Assembly (NCBI GenBank): GCA_021234155.1
Contig: JAJEKV010000013.1
Location: 11,286,202-11,350,201 of the forward strand
Reading direction: 5' to 3'
DNA length: 64,000 nucleotides
Origin: Isoetes taiwanensis
Taxonomy: Eukaryota; Streptophyta; Lycopodiopsida; Isoetales; Isoetaceae
Shown: positions 1 through 10,324 of the stretch, piece by piece
How positions within the stretch are numbered: the first letter of the stretch is position 1
How the letters are laid out: each line of letters begins with the position of its first letter
The notes under the pieces: model-generated
Database searches by the model: none
What the model was told of the DNA's origin: nothing
The model's input: the letters and a program-made list of their open reading frames with translations, nothing else
Program-made: the position numbers and the translations under genes

Positions 1-66
1 CTCTTGGCACCTGATCGAAAGCTTTTCGGAAATCAACAAATGCCATGTACACTGGCTTCCTTGTCC
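1..66 (-). mobile_element. second LINE RT motif-A scrap at the window edge
   Basis: On the minus strand this stretch encodes YMAFVDFRKAF followed, one base out of frame, by the DQVP part of the motif. This is an RT motif A. A separate motif A lies at about 510-465 in the neighbouring fragment, so this is a second LINE copy cut by the window start and by the hairpin at 67-117. Confidence 0.5.
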
Positions 67-117
67 CTTTGACCTTATCAAATATAGTTTTTAAAACTAT
101 ATTTGATAAGGTCAAAG
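67..117. repeat. perfect inverted repeat (25-bp arms, almost no loop)
   Basis: CTTTGACCTTATCAAATATA and the bases after it are followed at once by their exact reverse complement, ending at 117. The arms are 25 bp with about one base between them. The left arm continues LINE sequence, so the right arm looks like a copied-back (template-switch) duplication. Confidence 0.9.
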
Positions 118-129
118 CCATGTAAAACC

Positions 130-1480
130 ATGTAAAACAACCAATTGAACTAGTGCCTGATACAATTTTTTCTTCAATGTCAAATCAAGAATTTTTGCCT
201 TCTTACATTTTCATTGCATTTTATATAATGTCTTTAATCCATTATCTGCCCTTTGCTATTCTAGTTGATCTATATATATACCAAATAGAGTGGGGGACAA
301 AGGACATCTATGTTTGATGCCGATATTACTAAGTATTTTTTCGTTTGGCTTTTGTTGAATGGGAATGATAGTTGCACATAGACCTTTTCATACATCATTG
401 CAACGATATTCCTGAGTTCTTGCAGGACTTTGACTTGTTACATTCTAGCCTAAATATTTTTTCGTGGCACCATGTCAAATGCCCTTGTAAGATCCACGAA
501 TAGAGCAAAGCATGAACTATTATTTTCCTTACTGCGTCGACGATTGATCTAAGCGTCATACCCATTTGAGCAATTCCGCAACTAGGCCTATCTGATCCGC
601 TGCCTTCCCATTAGCCATATTGCTCAAACCATTTTGCACATCCTCCACAGTAAGGATCCCACTTCTATGGGAGGGGATGTCTGTTTACGAGTTTTTAACT
701 TATTCCAAAACTTTTTTGGCTCTTCCATCGGATTCGTGACCCTTTCTTCTTGCTTTCTTTGAATACTGTCACTTCTTCCTCTTTATCAAAGCTTTATATT
801 CCTTTATCTAACGTAATTTTTCCATCCCAACCGCTTTTTATATTGTGCCCTCTTACGCTTTGCATTCACTATCATCCCACCCATTACATGGAAGTCCTCT
901 CTTCCTCTGTCTAACAAAAGCGTTTATCTGCGGCTTTCAAGATCAAGTCTATCAACATAGAGCTTATCTTACCCGCATCATGAAGCGGCCATATTTTTAC
1001 GTTGTGCCATTTCTTCACATAATGCTTGATAACAATCTTTCTTTGCGGTATATGTAATGTGACGATGATAAGGCATTGCCACATTTTGAACTGCGCTTGG
1101 CCTTACATTTTATATGAAATATAAGTGGGACATGATCTGATTCAGCCCTAATGTCTCCTATTCGTAGCAAAGATACATATTCATCAAAACTTGTCGATGC
1201 TATGATATAATCTACCACACTTTTGCCTTTATAAATACACCCTCCCGAGCCTGGGAATCTACTAGATCCATTATAGATCATAAGATTCAATCCATTACAT
1301 AAGTTCAATAGGAAAGTCCCCATCACTGTAGGCCATTTAAGTTTATCTTCAGACTCTCGGTTCCAGCCTTCATTCGCCATCTCCTCTATATCAAGTTCTT
1401 GCATCCATATCGGATCTTCTTTGCATCCATGGCTATTTGCCGTTTGGAGGCTGGATCTTGCGGTTGTCTGCTAAAACAAA
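130..1480 (-). mobile_element. LINE (non-LTR retrotransposon) fragment, EN and RT
   Basis: This is a decayed minus-strand LINE. Reading leftward it has an endonuclease segment (about 1404-1015) and then reverse transcriptase motifs. RT motif A reads ALFVDLTRAFDMVP near 510-465, and motif B reads GIKHRCPLSPTLFGIYIDQ near 325-265. The order EN, motif A, motif B matches a single ORF2 read from high to low coordinates. Stops and frameshifts separate the motifs, so no functional protein is made. No poly(A) tail or target duplication was found, so both limits are approximate. The SPTLFGxYIDQ motif also occurs in the LINE at 61690-60800, which suggests one family. Confidence 0.75.
1015..1404 (-). 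pseudogene. LINE endonuclease domain, C-terminal half
   Basis: This 129-residue open stretch is the back half of an apurinic-type endonuclease (exonuclease-endonuclease-phosphatase fold) from a LINE ORF2. Visible landmarks are LLNLCNGLNLMIYNG, the VVDYIIAS motif, and SDHVPLIF near the end, where the SDH triad supplies a catalytic His in this family. The N-terminal half with the catalytic Asn/Glu is not in this frame. It opens into the RT remnant downstream (lower coordinates). It is not a host gene. Confidence 0.7.
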
Positions 1481-2220
1481 GTTTTTTTTTGGAAAAGTTT
1501 TGGTTCTAGCCATCTCAAAATAGGGTTCTTTTGTTAGGTCGTCTTTAACTCCAATCGAATCTGCCATAAATGGCAAGGAAGGGGGCGATTTGCTTTATCC
1601 AGCATTTGCAGGTTGGAACAATTCTTTCTTACAGCGAATCAACTGCTTCAACATGGTCGGCAGTTACCTTTTTTCCTTCTGTCTCTAGAATTTCCTCTTA
1701 GTAAGGATTTTTCAGGAAATCTTGTGCCGAAAATGATGATCCTAGTGCAGAAATTTGCACAATCCGGTCCCAGGCTTTACCACAGAGAAGAAAAGCATGC
1801 CGGAGTAAGCCTGGGCCCAAAAATTATAGATTGAGATGAACAGAGAGCAGAGGAGATGAATTGTGGGTTTTTGGGCAAAGCTTTCCTGATCAGGGAGGTG
1901 ATGCTTGCATAACGCCCTAGAAGAATCGACCGCAGCCCGTAACATCCTAGTAGAATCGAGCTGCTCTGTAACAATGTTTTGGACTAGTCATGAGTTATTA
2001 GTGGGTAGCATTTGTCCAGGGAATAGTTGATATTTAATCTAACCGTGTAAACCCGAGGACCGGGGTGTTAAGGTCTAATACGTCCCCAGTACATGTAGCG
2101 TATACGTGCATGGGTGCACATTCCCCTCGAGCAAGGGCCTTATTTATCAACCCCGGGCATGTTTGAACCAAAGAAAATACACAGGGTTTTTGTGGACTTA
2201 GCGAGTTTTTTTTTTGTGTT
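1481..2220. other. no recognisable gene
   Basis: Short ORFs here have no recognisable motif. About 1915-1965 holds a degenerate duplicated phrase around TAGAAGAATCGA/TAGTAGAATCGA. Nothing else is seen. Confidence 0.5.
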
Positions 2221-2290
2221 GTCATGTTACTGCCAAAGCGAAAACACGCGCACATGCACACACAAGCGAAAACACGCACACATGCAGACA

Positions 2291-2374
2291 CAAACGGAGT
2301 TTTTCTGATTTTACATCAGTTTAAACACACATGCACACACAAACGGAGTTTTTCTGATTTTACATCGGTTTAAA
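2291..2374. repeat. 49-bp tandem duplication
   Basis: The phrase CAAACGGAGTTTTTCTGATT followed by TTACATC(A/G)GTTTAAAC occurs twice with a 49-bp period. It is preceded by CA-rich ACACGCACACATGCA repeats (about 2240-2290). Confidence 0.85.
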
Positions 2375-2422
2375 CATGATCGTGGTTGAGAAATAAGGTG
2401 CTCGCCTGTCGAGAGGCACGAC

Positions 2423-2500
2423 GTCGTGAAAATGGCCCCCCACGTTTCGAGGAGCGTCACTGTCATGAAAATGGCTCCCCACTTTTCGAGGAGCATCACG
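2423..2500. repeat. 39-bp tandem duplication, in frame
   Basis: Two 39-bp units differ at a few bases (GTCGTGAAAATGGC... and GTCATGAAAATGGC...). As 39 is 13 codons, a plus-strand ORF at 2386-2670 shows a 13-residue repeat (GPPRFEERHCHEN, GSPLFEEHHE). The ORF has no recognised family and may be chance. Confidence 0.8.
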
Positions 2501-2669
2501 AAGTCTGCTCGATTTGCAAAGGGCAAAATAGGGCATCGTCGAAGGTGACGACGCATGTAAACCATCCCATAGCAACGTTGGGGCAAAGTCCGGGAATAAT
2601 ACAAGTTGAAATTGAAAACTTTTCGAATAAGCTAAGTCCACCGCCGGCAAATTCTGATAAATTTAGTTA

Positions 2670-3440
2670 GATTTACTATTTAAGATAATGCAAATCCCTG
2701 GCTCTAAATTTAGCATATCCGAATATCAAGAATTTTTCGGTTGATCCTAAAACGTTTGCCCAACATGGCCCCATATCCATATGAAGAATTTGTGCAAAGG
2801 TAGCTTCCCATGGGCCCGACCGAACAATTCCAGCAAGGGTATTCATACTATGCATGGTTGAATATAATGCGCATTTGCTTAATGAAATTGTAGAATATGA
2901 AAAGCATGGCAACATGCAAAGAACATCTGAAACGAAATTTGCTCTATAGACTTCCTAAATTATCTTGGGAGGGTTTAAGTATTTCCAATACATCACACCA
3001 ATTGCGTATAGAGGATCGCCTTCCATTAGTTTTTCACTCTATAATTGGCCAATTCCTTGCGCATAGAATAATTCAGGGCTCTTCGATTGCATCTATGTAC
3101 ATGCTAAGGTATGTCACAATATCCTTGAACCTTAGGTCGAATCCTCCATGGTACATACTGAGGCTACATGTGGGTTATGACATGTCAAACTAGTCTATAC
3201 AGTCATCTAATAGGAGCATACTACTTTTATGTTTTCAGAATAAGATTATAATACATAACATAAGAAGAGAATGCTAACCATTCATCTAAGCATCTAAGAG
3301 AAAGAAGGCCACAAATGTAAAATAGCGCTAGAGAATCACCTACTAGATGAATGGGAGAGCAAAGGGAAAGAAGGCCAAGGGTCGAGCCAGCAGCCTAGAC
3401 ATTGAGCTCGAGGAGCTTTATCAAATATTGGAGATGGATA
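2670..3440. other. no recognisable gene
   Basis: AT-rich sequence with only short ORFs lacking motifs; nothing supportable is seen. Confidence 0.5.
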
Positions 3441-3446
3441 ATGTGA

Positions 3447-3556
3447 CGTTTCCCTAAAACATATGGTATAAATACGTATATTTTAGGCCAAGGCACTATA
3501 AAAGCACTGATATACATTAGTGTGGAAAGGGGGCATGGGTAAGTCATTATATATAT
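3447..3556. mobile_element. small MITE-like repeat, copy 1
   Basis: About 110 bp from CGTTTCCCTAAAA through TATACATTAGTGTGG to CATTATATATATAT matches a second copy at 16189-16310 with scattered substitutions. Both share TATTTTAGGCCA, ACATTAGTGTGG and GGGGGCATGG. Non-coding and short, so a MITE or other dispersed repeat; ends are not defined. Confidence 0.65.
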
Positions 3557-4936
3557 ATACAAGTTTTTGTACTATGAATGGGTGTGCAACCTATGGTTCA
3601 TGAAGATGTGGAAGCAAAATCTAGGCCTAAATAGATCAGCATCTAATATTATAGTGGAAAACATTGCCGTATAGTTTCATATAGTTTCATAGTTTCCGTG
3701 GACGCTAAAAATCTATTCTTATTCTTTATTAACATACAATTGTTTTAGCAATCTAATCTTTTAAGTTAAAAAAGTGCAATTTTTTGGTCTAGCAATAAAG
3801 TGCAAGCGATACTTTTCATATTCTGTGTGGAGATTCTATGATGTTTTCTCATATTTTGTGAGCAATTAGAAGCTAACCATTGTTTTTCAGAACTTCTCCA
3901 TATCGACGAAATGAAGTTCCTACAATCAATGTCTAGTTTAGGAGGTTTAAGTTTGAGGGTTAACATGAATTTTATGCTAGCTAGTTTTTCTTATAATTTT
4001 TAAGATTTTTTCAAAATTCTTGAACAACGTTTTGGCGTGTGGTATAAGATGATTCCCCTTTTTTTTTTTTTTTTTTTGTGGCCAAGAAGACTGTGAAGCC
4101 AAAAAGGCTTATTCTTTTTCCACATGGACCTTGGTTTTCAAGATCTATTTTTGACATGCATGCATTTCGTCATGTTCTTGTCAGAGGCACATGCTGACCC
4201 TACAAAGCAAATATGGGGGGAAATTGGATCTTGGTATTGTTCGCACATGCACATGTGATTCTAATGGGGGTACGGTGGAAGCGAAGGTGGAAGAGCGTAC
4301 ATGCATGAGTAAAACATATATTGGCGCAAGACATACATAATCGGGACAAATTTATACATTGTTAAGGTTCTGGATATAGTTCAAGATCGTGTAAAATGTC
4401 TACCAATAGTAAACATGCATGTAATATTACACATTCTAATTGATATGGGCTTCCATAGATTTAAAGTGTAGAATAAACTTCTGGAAGTTGAGGAACTGTA
4501 AACAGGCCAACTATTATTTAGAGCAAGCAATTAAATTGGTTAAAAGCTTTATGTCCCATAGTTAAAAACCTCATGGCATTGAATGCCCGAATGTCAGAGG
4601 GAGTGATACAACAAATGTTGTGGACATAACAAAATTACGTTGCCCCTGCCATCTCACTATTTACATAATCAATATCATTGCCACTCCACATAATGCACTT
4701 TGCAACCTCACTACCTTATTCAAATAAATGATAAGCTTATAATTAATGCATTGCCACCTATACATGCCCATTATTATACTATCCATGCCCATCATGACAC
4801 CTCATGGGGGGCCATTATGACAATGGCATCTAACATGCCACCTCACCACCCTAAAAGACCAACGATCTAGATACAATATGTTATAGGCTTATGTCTAAAG
4901 ATTCCCTTAATAGGTTGACTATATGTGCTATAACAC
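3557..4936. other. intergenic or decayed sequence with poly-T tract
   Basis: No coding signal was recognised. A run of about 19 T lies near 4060-4078 and could be the tail of a minus-strand retro-insertion, but no target duplication was identified. Confidence 0.45.
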
Positions 4937-5403
4937 CATTAGAAATTTTTTGGGGTTATAAAAGGTCTTTTGAGATTTGCCAACTAAGAAATCGCTTGGC
5001 CAATCAAAATAAAGAAGTTGACAGAAGCGGTTATAAATGTTGACGTGGCATGGCGTGATCGGTCCTAGCTTTTTTGTGCTGCCCTACCCCTGAAAGCCCG
5101 ACCTGCCCGAATCCTTTTGTTTTTCTTCTGAAATGGGAAGAGACAAACGAAAGAAAACAAACAAATTACCGTAAAAAATTTTCCCTCGATTTCTTCCCTC
5201 CCCTCGCACAAATTTTCCCTCCCTCCCATTTCTTTGGAAGCTCCTCACCGGATCGCCCGCAGACGGTCCGAGAAGCGTTTTGAATCCATTCTTCGGAAGC
5301 GCTTAAGTTTTACCGAGATCAAGATTTCTTCAAGCGTTTGAATCCATTCACCGAAAGCTTGGTCAAGAAGCATTTTGATATCTAATCTTTGGAAGATTTA
5401 AAC

Positions 5404-6692
5404 ATGTTGAGGAGCATCTACCGGAGCACCAGACTTTCTCGTGTACCTATGAGCGGGTAAGATCACAAGTAAATGAAGACCTAAATATTGCTTTGATGTT
5501 TCTTGCATTTGTTTTTTAACCATTGCGGGAGAGATGTAGGGACGCTTGCCACATGATTTATATGCAGAAATTTATACAGGTTTATGGTTTTGAGCTTGTG
5601 CAATAAGTTTTGATTCTATTGTTTCTCATATTCATTATTTTGATTGTTCCAGATACCCATCAAATTTATGTGGAAGATATTTAGAAGGTAGGAGACGGAC
5701 TGTTTTCTTTCATTACTTTTTCTGTTAATATGGATGTTCATATAAGGATTTGAATCATGTGTCTACTTTAAGCTTTAAGCAATGTGTGAGTCATTTAAAC
5801 CAGATATTTCTTGCAAGTATTAAGAAATTATTTAAAACCCTACTCATTGAATTCTGTTTCCTGCAAATTGATATCATGCTATTCTTGATTATTATTTGCA
5901 GATTGCAATGGAAGAAATGATTACATCTGTTGTCATTGAGAGGCCTGACGCAGACCCTATAACCGTGTGTGTTGGTACATTTGTTACAATGCAGCCATCG
6001 TTGAGGGGTTCTTTTAGAATTAAAAGATCCCGATTGAATGATGTGAAGGCTCATTGGAAAGGCAAGGTTAAGCAAATTCAGCAGCATGGGAGACATGTTC
6101 AACTTCTAGTTCAACATCTTTACTGCCCTTGTGATTTAACAAAGTACAAGAATGTTAGAATACGTGGACTTCCAAAGATGCAACCGAACTGTAAGTTCTT
6201 TTCTAGTCTTATTATTTATTTTTCTTTGTATTGAGCCAAATATTGCTTAAGTATTTTCTTTTGCACATTTTCGGGCCTTTGCTAATTCCATTGTTTCCTT
6301 ACTTATTTGTGCGAGGGGTTGTGCCTATCGGACCAAGAAGACTTGGTAAGTGCCAAAGCATAGCGGTGTATTTTTATGCTTTCCATTTTGATCTCGGTTC
6401 TATCATTTTTGAAGGCGAGAACTTCAGTTTGAGTTGCAAGAATAAATCAATTTGGTTCTGGAAGCACATTTTCTATCCGAAGCTTAAAAAGATAGTTGAA
6501 ATCCCCCTTCCTAACCTTGCAGAAATGGTTTCTCTACCAAACCATTGTACGATGTTGCTGTTAGCACAAAAGAAGTTGTGGACCGAGATTCATCTTTGCT
6601 TTGAAAGAGCGATCGGTGTATGTGGCCATGTAAAAGTTGACATGGCAATTGACATTTTGTTTCCTTATTCAAATTTCAAGAACTTCCCGTGA
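5404..6692 (+). CDS. gene A of the 8.9-kb element: spliced, possible BAH-like domain, unknown function
   Basis: This looks like a multi-exon gene. A first exon may run from the ATG at 5404 to a GTAAG donor at 5457. A short second exon follows a CAG near 5651. The best-supported exon runs from a TTTGCAG acceptor (about 5902) to a GTAAGT donor at about 6190. That exon encodes MEEMITSVVIERPDADPITV, GTFVTMQPSLRGSF and WKGKVKQIQQHGRHVQLLVQ, ending in HLYCPCDLTKYK. The pattern (hydrophobic start, GKVxxI, then a long strand) recalls a BAH-type reader fold, but I am unsure. Later exons (6306-6690 and beyond) fit only with frame changes, for example DVAVSTKEVVDRDSSL and KSDRCMWPCKS. It probably decays with the element. 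Confidence 0.4.
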
Positions 6693-7485
6693 AGAAGACA
6701 CCCAAAAATGCTAACAATATCAAATATATCCGATGAGATAGTACATAACGCTAATTCACGAGAAGTGGAGGTCTAGGCTTCATGACAAAGGTGCGAGATC
6801 ATATTGAATGCAAGATCGGTTGCAATACATTGCGGTTCAGTCTTGTTTAAGAAGACGATCTTTGTACCTTACTTTCAAGTATAGAAGATGGCATGCAGGT
6901 TTTAGAAGGCCGAGAAGTTTAGGTGGGTTCCTCTTGATCAAGACGAAGACGATGGGACACATTCGAAAGTGGTAAGTCCGCCTATTCAAATGAATGGTCT
7001 TTTGTTTAAAAACATTAGAAGTTGAAGCTGAATGGACCTTATTTGATGTTCGAACGGAAGGTTTGGAACTAGAAGGAGATCTAAGCTATTTTAAGTTCCT
7101 AGTAAATGGAGAAAAGATTGGGAAACGAAGAGAAGAGTTTAAGAAAGTAAAAGATTGTATGCCTCATTTGTAACTTCATTATATGAGTAGTAAATGGAAG
7201 CCAAAACATTGTATATTTGCTCAAGATGAATTGAGAAAGTTTCTTTGCCTTTGTATCTCTGAAATATGAATGTTAGTTTGTCCTCATCAGTTTGTCAGTT
7301 TGTTGCCTTTGTATTTCTGATATCAGTTTGTTTAAACATCAAGTTTAGGGCACACAGGCAAAATTGAATTTAAAAATACGGAAAAGGAACTAGCTTGCAG
7401 AATCTATCAACAGCAAATAGGCCCATTCAGATTTGTTAAACTATGCTGTAGGTTCTATGATGGATGCTCTCTGGTCTAGACCAAG

Positions 7486-7545
7486 CTTTCATATAAATGA
7501 TCTCTCTCTCTTTTATTACAAAGAGAGAGATCATTTATATGAAAG
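7486..7545. repeat. near-perfect hairpin (about 26-bp arms)
   Basis: CTTTCATATAAATGATCTCT plus a TC run is followed, after about 6 bases, by the reverse complement ending ATCATTTATATGAAAG. The only mismatch is one extra TC in the left arm. It is the same kind of structure as 67-117 but unrelated in sequence. Confidence 0.9.
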
Positions 7546-7599
7546 GATATATAATGTTAGGCAAAGTTTGTAATCCATAATAATTTATAATTACACCAT

Positions 7600-8730
7600 G
7601 GATTTAGTCAATTGCGTTTGATCTACTTGTTGTTCTATAGCATCTCGAAGGCCATCAAAAGGCTATTGTTTATGGGTTGCTCGAAGGGCAAACCAACCCT
7701 AGGGCTAGAGGAGGCGGTTTTGGAATATACTGGTAAATATTGTATTTGACAATGCATATGATCACTTAGGAGGATTCAACCACGAGGATTTCAAATGCCT
7801 TTTTTTGTTGAAAGTTTTAAGAAGTTCGTCTAGATTGTTATGTGCATTCAGAGAAAGCTTTCAAAGGTCAAGTAAATCCACTTTCAAAGTCAACATAATG
7901 CACTCAAGGTCAAACTTGATAATTAGTGTCAAATTTGAGGTCAAACATCGGTCAAAGCATGTTCTAAAAGACTCTGGATAATGAAGACTAGAGAACAATA
8001 TTTGAAGTTTGGAAGTCAACACATTAAGTTTGGAAGACCACATGGTATTTTGTTCCAAGTTCCTAGCCATTTTCCATGGAGATACACCCACATCCCATTT
8101 TATGCCATTATGCTTATTTTGCCATAAACTCACTTGCGAATTCTTTTCCCTAGACCATTTCCCTATTTACTCATGCATATTCCCTGGCCTTATCCATTTT
8201 CATCATTTAACCTTATATACCATATACCCTATTTAAAAGTTCGTACCTTTGCCATTTCGCTTACATACCCATATTGCCTATTTTTTTAAATGTACCACCC
8301 CAAACATTTCCCCTCATTACTTTGCCATATTGTCCAAGCCTTGCATTTTCACACTCTATATTTGCCATATTTGTCATCTTGTCTTGTAAATAATCCCATG
8401 ACCATTACTTCAACATTGTATTTTCCCTTGTCTACATCATTCCATCTTGAATTCAAGTTTGCTTCCCCACGGATTCAAAGACTCTCACAAAGTTTTGCAA
8501 ATCAAAACTCTAGAGCTAAGATTGGTCCCAAATCCTTTAATTTTTAATGTCTTATGATTTTTTGGCTTTGGACCCATTCAAAACCATAGGCAAAGACGTG
8601 AAATACCAAAAATACATGAAAATTTTGCATGTTGGGGGCTCGGCTTTCGAGGCCCATTTCTGCATGCAGCAGGGAATACAATTATGGCTTGATTCGACCC
8701 CAATTATGCATGCAGCAGGGACATCAGTGG
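7600..8730. other. interior of the 8.9-kb element, no gene recognised
   Basis: Short ORFs on both strands lack motifs. Near 8640-8720 the phrase GCATGCAGCAGGG occurs twice (TGCATGCAGCAGGGAATACA and TGCATGCAGCAGGGACATCA), a small direct repeat just upstream of a TATA-like box. Confidence 0.5.
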
Positions 8731-8734
8731 TCTG

Positions 8735-8745
8735 ATTATATAAGA
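8735..8745 (+). promoter_or_regulatory. TATA-like box
   Basis: GATTATATAAGACC lies about 130 bp upstream of the ATG at 8867, a suitable distance for a short leader. It is inferred from sequence pattern only. Confidence 0.4.
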
Positions 8746-8866
8746 CCAGCCGGGAGCTGAGAATCTTCACTTAGGACTCTTGACATCTGCCTTGATCTCC
8801 TTGATCTTCCCTTAGGCGCCATTGCAGACTCTTCCTTTGATATCCTTGATCTCTTTGATCGATCTC

Positions 8867-9136
8867 ATGGCTAGACTGAAATTTACTGCCCGGAGGCCCA
8901 AGCCAGAGGAGTCCTCTTCTTCTAGCCATCCGGGCATGCAGATGATGTTTGTTGCCAAATTTTCTGCTCTGGAGGTAACCCGAATGCAAGAAATGGGTGC
9001 AAGAGTTTCGGACAAGGTTCAGAAATGGGTAGATCGTGTTGCTGAGGGAGATGAGCGACTTCTGCAGGTGTTTATAGAAGCTGATGGTTTAGTCCTTCGT
9101 GTGGCTGTGAAGATGGTTCCTCCTGATTATTGCTAA
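8867..9136 (+). CDS. small unknown protein, 89 aa, inside the 8.9-kb element
   Basis: I do not recognise this protein. The ORF opens at 8867 as MARLKFTARRPKPEESSSSS (basic N-terminus, Ser run), continues as an amphipathic region with MQEMGARVSDKVQKWVDRVA, and ends VKMVPPDYC. The start at 8867 is preferred over the upstream in-frame ATG at 8822 because it follows a TATA-like box and begins the low-complexity basic tail. Codon use looks more protein-like than the surrounding ORFs. It could be a gene carried by the element, a captured exon, or chance. Confidence 0.35.
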   Translation: MARLKFTARRPKPEESSSSSHPGMQMMFVAKFSALEVTRMQEMGARVSDKVQKWVDRVAEGDERLLQVFIEADGLVLRVAVKMVPPDYC

Positions 9137-9189
9137 GCTTTAAGTGTTTCAAAATCCCCATGAAATCCTCCGAAGGTGTTTAGTTTTTT

Positions 9190-9330
9190 TTGGGTACAGT
9201 TTAAAATCGGATGTATGTGAAAACTATTATAAAATCGGATGTATGTAAAAACTACAGTTTAAAATCGGATGTATGTAAAATCGGATGTATGTAAGTTACA
9301 GTTTGGAAAGAAATCGGATGTAAGAACTAT
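9190..9330. repeat. short tandem repeat, AAAATCGGATGTATGTAA units
   Basis: The phrase AAATCGGATGTATGTAA(A), or shortened forms, occurs five times within about 140 bp, alternating with AACTA(C)AGTTT spacers. Confidence 0.85.
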
Positions 9331-9368
9331 TTTTAAGATACTCCATGAGGAGTGAGCTCCTGTAAATC

Positions 9369-9550
9369 TTTACAAAAGTGAGCTTTTTGTATGCCAGTGA
9401 GCTTTTTGTATGCAGAAAGTATTAATATAAAAGAAAGTTCTGAAACGTGTCTTCCATACTTTACAAAAGTGAGCTTTTTGTATGCCAATGAGCTTTTTGT
9501 ATGCAGAAAGTATTAATATAAAAGAAAGTTCTGAAACGTGTCTTCCATAC
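9369..9550. repeat. 91-bp tandem duplication
   Basis: Two units starting TTTACAAAAGTGAGC at 9369 and 9460 are identical except for about one base. Each contains GAGCTTTTTGTATGC twice, so a shorter repeat sits inside the longer one. Near identity means a recent duplication. Confidence 0.9.
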
Positions 9551-9954
9551 TGTTTTGAGAATGTTCTGAACCGTGTCTTGTAAGCCATGCATGTAAACAT
9601 GATGACTACTAAGACAAGAGCTGGCATCAATCTGTATACGAGCCTCCTGAAAAGCAATCTTATGCTTAATTGTAATCTTACACACAATAGATACCTAATT
9701 CTAAAAACAAAGAGAGAGCAAAGCAAATCAGATTATTAGATGAACTAGAAAATGTTAAGAATTAGGCAAGAAAATGGCATAGATCAAAATGGCATAGACT
9801 TGAATATGCTACATTGAAGATATCAACTTTACTTACTGGTGACTTTAGACTAAACCTCAAGAAAATGGTACTAATTGACCTAGGCAAGAGAATGGTGTAA
9901 ACATGAATACACTACATTAAAAAAAAAACAAAACAACTGAGCATGTGGAGATAG

Positions 9955-10085
9955 ATCTGAATAGTGTGACATAGGTCTGATTCCAATGGAATCAATGGAA
10001 AACAAACTCTACATCTGAATAGTGTGACATAGGTCTGATTCCAATGGAATCAATGGAAAACAAACTCTACATCTGAATAGTGTGA
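9955..10085. repeat. 58-bp tandem duplication
   Basis: ATCTGAATAGTGTGAC begins at 9955, 10013 and 10071. The first two 58-bp units appear identical and the third is partial. Each unit contains the palindrome ATTCCAATGGAAT. Confidence 0.9.
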
Positions 10086-10324
10086 CTAAATCGGATAACT
10101 TGAGGACATGCTTGTATGCAACTAAAGTATGCTGAACCATATCTATTTCAGTCTGAATCAAAGCATGAAAAAGCAATTATGAGAAGAAATGTTAGCAGTG
10201 CATTTAACCTGCCTGCTGCTCCACTTGCAAACTATCTCTATAGTCGATCTTCAACGACCCCTTCAAGCTATCTGTAACAACCAGCATCATAATGATTAAC
10301 TAGACCACTTTAAGTTTACATGTA

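Noticed and set aside
1613-1834. 73-aa plus-strand ORF
   Set aside because: No recognisable motif, overlaps minus ORFs of equal quality; probably chance.
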